Assembly: GCA_029859145.1 (NCBI GenBank)
Contig: JAOUDT010000005.1
Span: forward strand, 1-16,110
Source of the DNA: Dehalococcoidia bacterium
GTDB lineage: Bacteria > Chloroflexota > Dehalococcoidia > GIF9 > AB-539-J10
Length of the DNA: 16,110 nt
Reading direction: 5' to 3'
Shown here: positions 12,786 to 16,110 of the stretch, one piece after another
Numbering within the stretch: the first letter of the stretch is position 1
Layout: the number at the start of each line of letters is the position of its first letter
Made by a program: the position numbers and the translations under genes
Notes under the pieces: generated by a model
What the model was told of the DNA's origin: nothing
Database searches by the model: none
The model's input: the letters and a program-made list of their open reading frames with translations, nothing else

Positions 12786-15239
12786 TTAGCTCCACTCAGC
12801 GTCTTTGGACCAGGCTTGGCTCAATTGTTGCCGTAAAGGTTGATGTTCAGCCTTCTTGAAGTCGGGGTCTTTTTGGAAAAGAGTCATTGCCTCTCGCCGT
12901 GCCAATTCCAGACTGTGCAAATCGGTCAATTTGGCCAGTTTGAGGTCGGGCAGGCCGCTCTGATGCGTGCCGAAAAATTCCCCGGGACCTCGCAGTTCCA
13001 GGTCTTTCTCAGCCAGGGTGAAGCCATTATGGACCCTCTCCATCAGCCGGAGGCGCTCCCTGGCCTCAGGCGAAAGTTTCTCCGGGATAAGCAGGCAATA
13101 CCCTTGCTCTTTGTCCCGCCCCACGCGTCCCCTGAATTGGTGGAGCTGAGATAGACCAAAGCGTTCAGCGCCCTCTACTATCATGACTGACGCTCTGGGT
13201 ACGTCAATGCCCACCTCCACGACTGACGTTGACACCAGAACATCCAGTTCCCCGCTTCGGAAATGGCGCATTACCTTTTCCTTATCGGGACCAGGCATTT
13301 GACCGTGAAGCAGTCCCAATCTCAAATCCGGGAAGACCTCCCGGGACAGCCGCTCATATTCAGTTTTGGCAGCTTTTGCCTCCAGTATTTCAGATTCCTC
13401 AATCAACGGGCAGATGATGAAAGCCTGCCGGCCGTTGCTGACCTGGCGATGGAGGAAGGTATAAGCCTTTTCCCTATCTTGTGCCTCCAGGCATTTTGTT
13501 TTCACAACCTGTCGTCCGGGGGGCAACTCATCGATAACTGAAAGGTCCAGGTCTCCGTATAGCGTCAGCGCCATGGTTCGAGGAATAGGCGTGGCTGTCA
13601 TGACCAGGACATGAGGGTTAAACCCCTTTTGCCTCAGGGCGGAGCGCTGCAATACGCCAAAGCGGTGCTGCTCGTCTATCACCGCCAGCCCCAGTTTCTT
13701 GAATTCTACCTCCCTTTGAATAAGGGCATGCGTGCCGACAACAATATCCACTTTGCCTTGCTTAATCTTGTTGTGTAGGCTTTCTTTGTCACCGCCGCTG
13801 AGGCTCCCGATGAGCAAAGCGATGGTCAGCGGCCTCGACAGGAATCCTGTGTAGCGCCTGATGGTTCCTTCGACCGGCTCGGAAGAGAATCTCCGCCTGC
13901 CTACCTGGGACAGATAGTTGCCAATATTGGCGTAGTGCTGTTCAGCCAGGACCTCGGTGGGCGCCATTAGTGCCCCCTGGTAACCGTTGGCTGCTGCTAT
14001 CAGGAGAGCCAGGGTCGCGATTACGGTCTTGCCGCTGCCGACTTCTCCTTGAAGCAGACGTGACATCGCTTTTGGTTTCTTGAGGTCGTCCAGTATTTCC
14101 TGCAGGACGCGCTGTTGCGCCTGGGTCAAGGTGAAAGGCAGGCACTGCAAGAATCTGCTGATAACTTCCTGGTCTACATGAAAGGCGTTGCCTGGCTGAC
14201 CTTCCTGCCAATCCCGCTTCTTGGCCAGCACGCCTAGTTGAAGAAGAAATAGCTCGTCGAAGGATAACCTCCCTCTTGCCCTTGCCGCCATTGTCTGGTC
14301 ATCGGGGTAGTGAATTTGAGCGATTGCAGTGGGGAGGTCTAGTAGTTGACAGCGGGTTCTAATCTCCGGGGGCAGAAAATCGGTCAGTTGCCACACATAG
14401 CCATCGACAGTCTCCTTGGTCCATTTCCTTACTTGCCTGGGATATAAGCCTTGGGTAAGGGGATAGACGGGAACCAGTCGCCCTGTGTGAATAAGCTCTT
14501 TGTCGCCCAGCAATTCCCATTCCGGGGACTCGAACACCTTGTGCCCTTTGAACAGGCTGACCGTGCCACTGATCACTATTCGGGCATTAGTGCGAAAGCT
14601 TTTCGCCAGGTAGGGTTGATTGAACCAGACCGCTCTAATGTTTCCCGTCTGGTCGCCGATAATTGCCTCTGTACCTTGTCGGTTGCCCAGAGTAGCCACT
14701 CTGGCTTGCCAGATTGTGCCTATGATGGTTTGCTCTTCCCACTCTATGAGTTCAGAGATTGGTTTCTTCTGGCTATAATCGACATAGCGTCTGGGGAAGA
14801 AATAGAGCAAATCGCGCACTGTCCGCACATTTAGCTTTGCAAATTTCTTCTCTACGCTGGTCGCGATGCCCTTGATAACAGTCATGGGCGAGTCCAGCCC
14901 TTCCTTTCGCTTCTGGCGGGTCTCAGCTGCTGCTGGCCGGCTACCGACTACTGACTGCTGACTGCTATTCATTTGAGTCGGCTCCCGCAGCTTGTCAAGC
15001 CAGCCAAAAACACCTGCTACCCATCTCTTGCGCTCATCTATGCTGCAAGCGCCATAATCGGACCTGACTAGGTTGAGTTCGTCAAAACCTCTTAAGAGCT
15101 CCGGGTTGTTGATACTCTGCCTGATTTGCGCGGCCTGGTTGTGAAGATACTTGTCCAGGCCGCCAATTACTGCCCTGTCGGTGTAACCTTTCCGGCGTTC
15201 CAGTTCAAGAACGTTTCGTAGCGAATCAATGCCTGTCAC
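12786..15239 (-). CDS. recG: ATP-dependent DNA helicase RecG
   Basis: An 817-residue helicase that reverses stalled replication forks and moves Holliday junctions. Residues 1-90 are an N-terminal extension known from some lineages. Residues 91-115 are a low-complexity linker, and the wedge/OB domain runs from about 117 to 260. The helicase core has Walker A GEVGSGKT (398-405), DEQH (522-525), TAT (548-550) and QFRGRVGR (701-708). Family-typical RGPGEFFGTHQSG follows at 750-762. E. coli RecG is about 690 residues; the excess comes mainly from the extension and from an unusual insertion at about 448-470 between motifs Ia and Ib. The start is GTG at 15239, eight bases after the stop of the FakA-like gene, with a poor ribosome site, so the two are likely translationally coupled. 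Function is secure. Confidence 0.97.
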   Translation of the reverse strand: MTGIDSLRNVLELERRKGYTDRAVIGGLDKYLHNQAAQIRQSINNPELLRGFDELNLVRSDYGACSIDERKRWVAGVFGWLDKLREPTQMNSSQQSVVGSRPAAAETRQKRKEGLDSPMTVIKGIATSVEKKFAKLNVRTVRDLLYFFPRRYVDYSQKKPISELIEWEEQTIIGTIWQARVATLGNRQGTEAIIGDQTGNIRAVWFNQPYLAKSFRTNARIVISGTVSLFKGHKVFESPEWELLGDKELIHTGRLVPVYPLTQGLYPRQVRKWTKETVDGYVWQLTDFLPPEIRTRCQLLDLPTAIAQIHYPDDQTMAARARGRLSFDELFLLQLGVLAKKRDWQEGQPGNAFHVDQEVISRFLQCLPFTLTQAQQRVLQEILDDLKKPKAMSRLLQGEVGSGKTVIATLALLIAAANGYQGALMAPTEVLAEQHYANIGNYLSQVGRRRFSSEPVEGTIRRYTGFLSRPLTIALLIGSLSGGDKESLHNKIKQGKVDIVVGTHALIQREVEFKKLGLAVIDEQHRFGVLQRSALRQKGFNPHVLVMTATPIPRTMALTLYGDLDLSVIDELPPGRQVVKTKCLEAQDREKAYTFLHRQVSNGRQAFIICPLIEESEILEAKAAKTEYERLSREVFPDLRLGLLHGQMPGPDKEKVMRHFRSGELDVLVSTSVVEVGIDVPRASVMIVEGAERFGLSQLHQFRGRVGRDKEQGYCLLIPEKLSPEARERLRLMERVHNGFTLAEKDLELRGPGEFFGTHQSGLPDLKLAKLTDLHSLELARREAMTLFQKDPDFKKAEHQPLRQQLSQAWSKDAEWS
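13830..13898. other. In-frame palindromic-repeat-like insertion inside recG
   Basis: These bases encode RecG residues 448-470 (starting RRRFSSEPVEG), which interrupt the usually short path between LAEQH and the LLIGSL strand. At 13865-13884 the DNA forms an imperfect palindrome with TTCC and GGAA ends and a CCGG centre. This recalls the dispersed repeats of the CTTCGACAGGCTC type that I remember from environmental bacterial genomes. Its removal would leave a normal RecG spacing. No second copy was found in this window. Confidence 0.4.
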
Positions 15240-15247
15240 TTTTGATG

Positions 15248-16110
15248 TTATTCTAGGGAAATTATGTAATCATAATGGGGCTGACCGCCGTGAACTACCT
15301 CGACCTCGGCCCTATACCGGTCACGAATTTCCTGAGCTATCTCTTGAACTTCAGCACCCTCGATTTCCGCACCGTAATACACAGTGATTATCCCGGCCTT
15401 ATCGGCTTCGGCCTTGCCTAGAGCTTCAAGGACAACATCCCTTACTTCATCAGCTCTGGCTATCAGATCTTCGTCGTTCAGAATGGCGATGAATTGCCCC
15501 TTCTTTATTTGCAGGCCGTTAAGACAGGTCGTCCGTACTGCTCTAGTAACCTCTATGCCTTTTACTCTACTGACTGCTTTCTCCATAGCTTTGGCGTTCT
15601 GCTCCAGATTCAAGTCATAGCCGAAGGCCAAAAATGCCGCTATACCCTGAGGAATATTCCTGGTGGGGATCACCTTCACATTTTTGGAGGTCAAGGACTG
15701 GACTTGGGAAGCAGCCGACGTGATGTTCTTGTTATTGGGCAGCAGAATAATGTTGTCCGAGGGCGCCGATTCCACGGCTTGTAAGAGCTCATGGACGCTG
15801 GGATTCATCGTTTTGCCTCCTGGGACGATGATTATGCTACCTAGACTATTAAACAGCTCGAAAAAGCCCTGTCCGGTGGCCACTGTTACCATGGCGACAT
15901 CCACTTGAGGCATTCTCTCCCGCTGCATCTTGATGAATTCGGCGTATTGGTCATCCATGTTATTGATAGTTATGTCATGCAGCCTTCCCAGCTTTGTGGC
16001 ATATTGCAGGATTTCACCGGGTTTGAAGCTATGGATATGAATTCTGACCAGAGCATCGTCGCCGGTCACTATCAAAGACTGTCCCTTCTTCTTAAGGTCT
16101 TTCTCGATTT
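15248..16110 (-). CDS. FakA/YloV-like DAK2-domain protein, C-terminal part
   Basis: The window holds the last 286 or so residues; the frame runs off the end, so the N-terminal ATP-binding DhaL-like domain is not visible. The first segment, GQSLIVTGDDALVRIHIHS...PG, is the hallmark of the YloV/FakA family middle region; its IHIH histidines are, as I recall, metal ligands in FakA. The rest is the C-terminal domain typical of the family (VATGQGFFELFNSLG, VPGGKTMNPSV, ILLPNNKNI). FakA phosphorylates fatty acids held by a FakB (DegV) partner, so incorporation of outside fatty acids into lipid is the likely role. No fakB is in the window. It precedes recG by eight bases, an arrangement also seen in Firmicutes near recG. 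Stop TAA is at 15248-15250. A specific fatty-acid kinase role is inferred from the family. Confidence 0.88.
   Translation of the reverse strand, partial: IEKDLKKKGQSLIVTGDDALVRIHIHSFKPGEILQYATKLGRLHDITINNMDDQYAEFIKMQRERMPQVDVAMVTVATGQGFFELFNSLGSIIIVPGGKTMNPSVHELLQAVESAPSDNIILLPNNKNITSAASQVQSLTSKNVKVIPTRNIPQGIAAFLAFGYDLNLEQNAKAMEKAVSRVKGIEVTRAVRTTCLNGLQIKKGQFIAILNDEDLIARADEVRDVVLEALGKAEADKAGIITVYYGAEIEGAEVQEIAQEIRDRYRAEVEVVHGGQPHYDYIISLE

Noticed and set aside
1..16110. CRISPR array, tRNA or rRNA genes
   Set aside because: No regularly spaced identical repeats and no cloverleaf-like or ribosomal sequence were seen in any of the gaps between genes.

Overview
The window reads as chromosome of an anaerobic bacterium, most likely a Dehalococcoidia-type member of the Chloroflexota. 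This is an inference from protein style: RecG carries an extra N-terminal domain, a FakA/YloV-like gene sits directly before recG, the superoxide dismutase is archaeal-like, and there is a large battery of anaerobe-type oxygen, peroxide and NO defence proteins. No rRNA, tRNA, CRISPR array or intact transposase was found. Every convincing gene is on the minus strand, so transcription runs from position 16110 towards 1.

In transcription order, the first block (16110-10083) is housekeeping. It holds the C-terminal part of a FakA/YloV-like protein, recG 8 bases later, a short-chain dehydrogenase/reductase behind its own promoter, and argS behind a promoter with a short leader lacking a Shine-Dalgarno site.

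The second block (10082-7288) is a disturbed region. Just after argS come a 67-bp inverted-repeat element and a 104-bp repeat. An AT-rich orphan gene for a membrane-anchored protein follows, then a truncated second copy of the argS 3' end. The next items are a possible small gene, a Na+/H+ antiporter-family gene and a second copy of the 104-bp repeat. The two argS 3' ends are mosaic: 143 bp identical, then 102 bp with 14 differences. This looks like an insertion at the 3' end of argS in which the orphan gene received its stop codon from argS sequence.

The third block (7287-1740) is a redox-stress cluster: glutaredoxin-like protein, AhpF-like thioredoxin reductase, a free-standing 41-residue desulforedoxin, a two-half diiron ferritin-like protein, a flavin reductase-rubredoxin fusion (Hrb type), flavodiiron protein FprA, Fe/Mn superoxide dismutase and a bacterioferritin-like protein. 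Known chemistry of these families suggests a route from NAD(P)H through flavoproteins and FeS4 proteins to diiron enzymes that remove O2, NO and peroxide. Superoxide is dismutated and iron is stored. The desulforedoxin lies 19 bases before the rubredoxin-less diiron protein, so the pair may act as a split desulforubrerythrin.

The last block (1560-1) is the N-terminal 520 residues of a Cu+-type P1B ATPase with two HMA domains. It is cut by the window edge just after the phosphorylated Asp.
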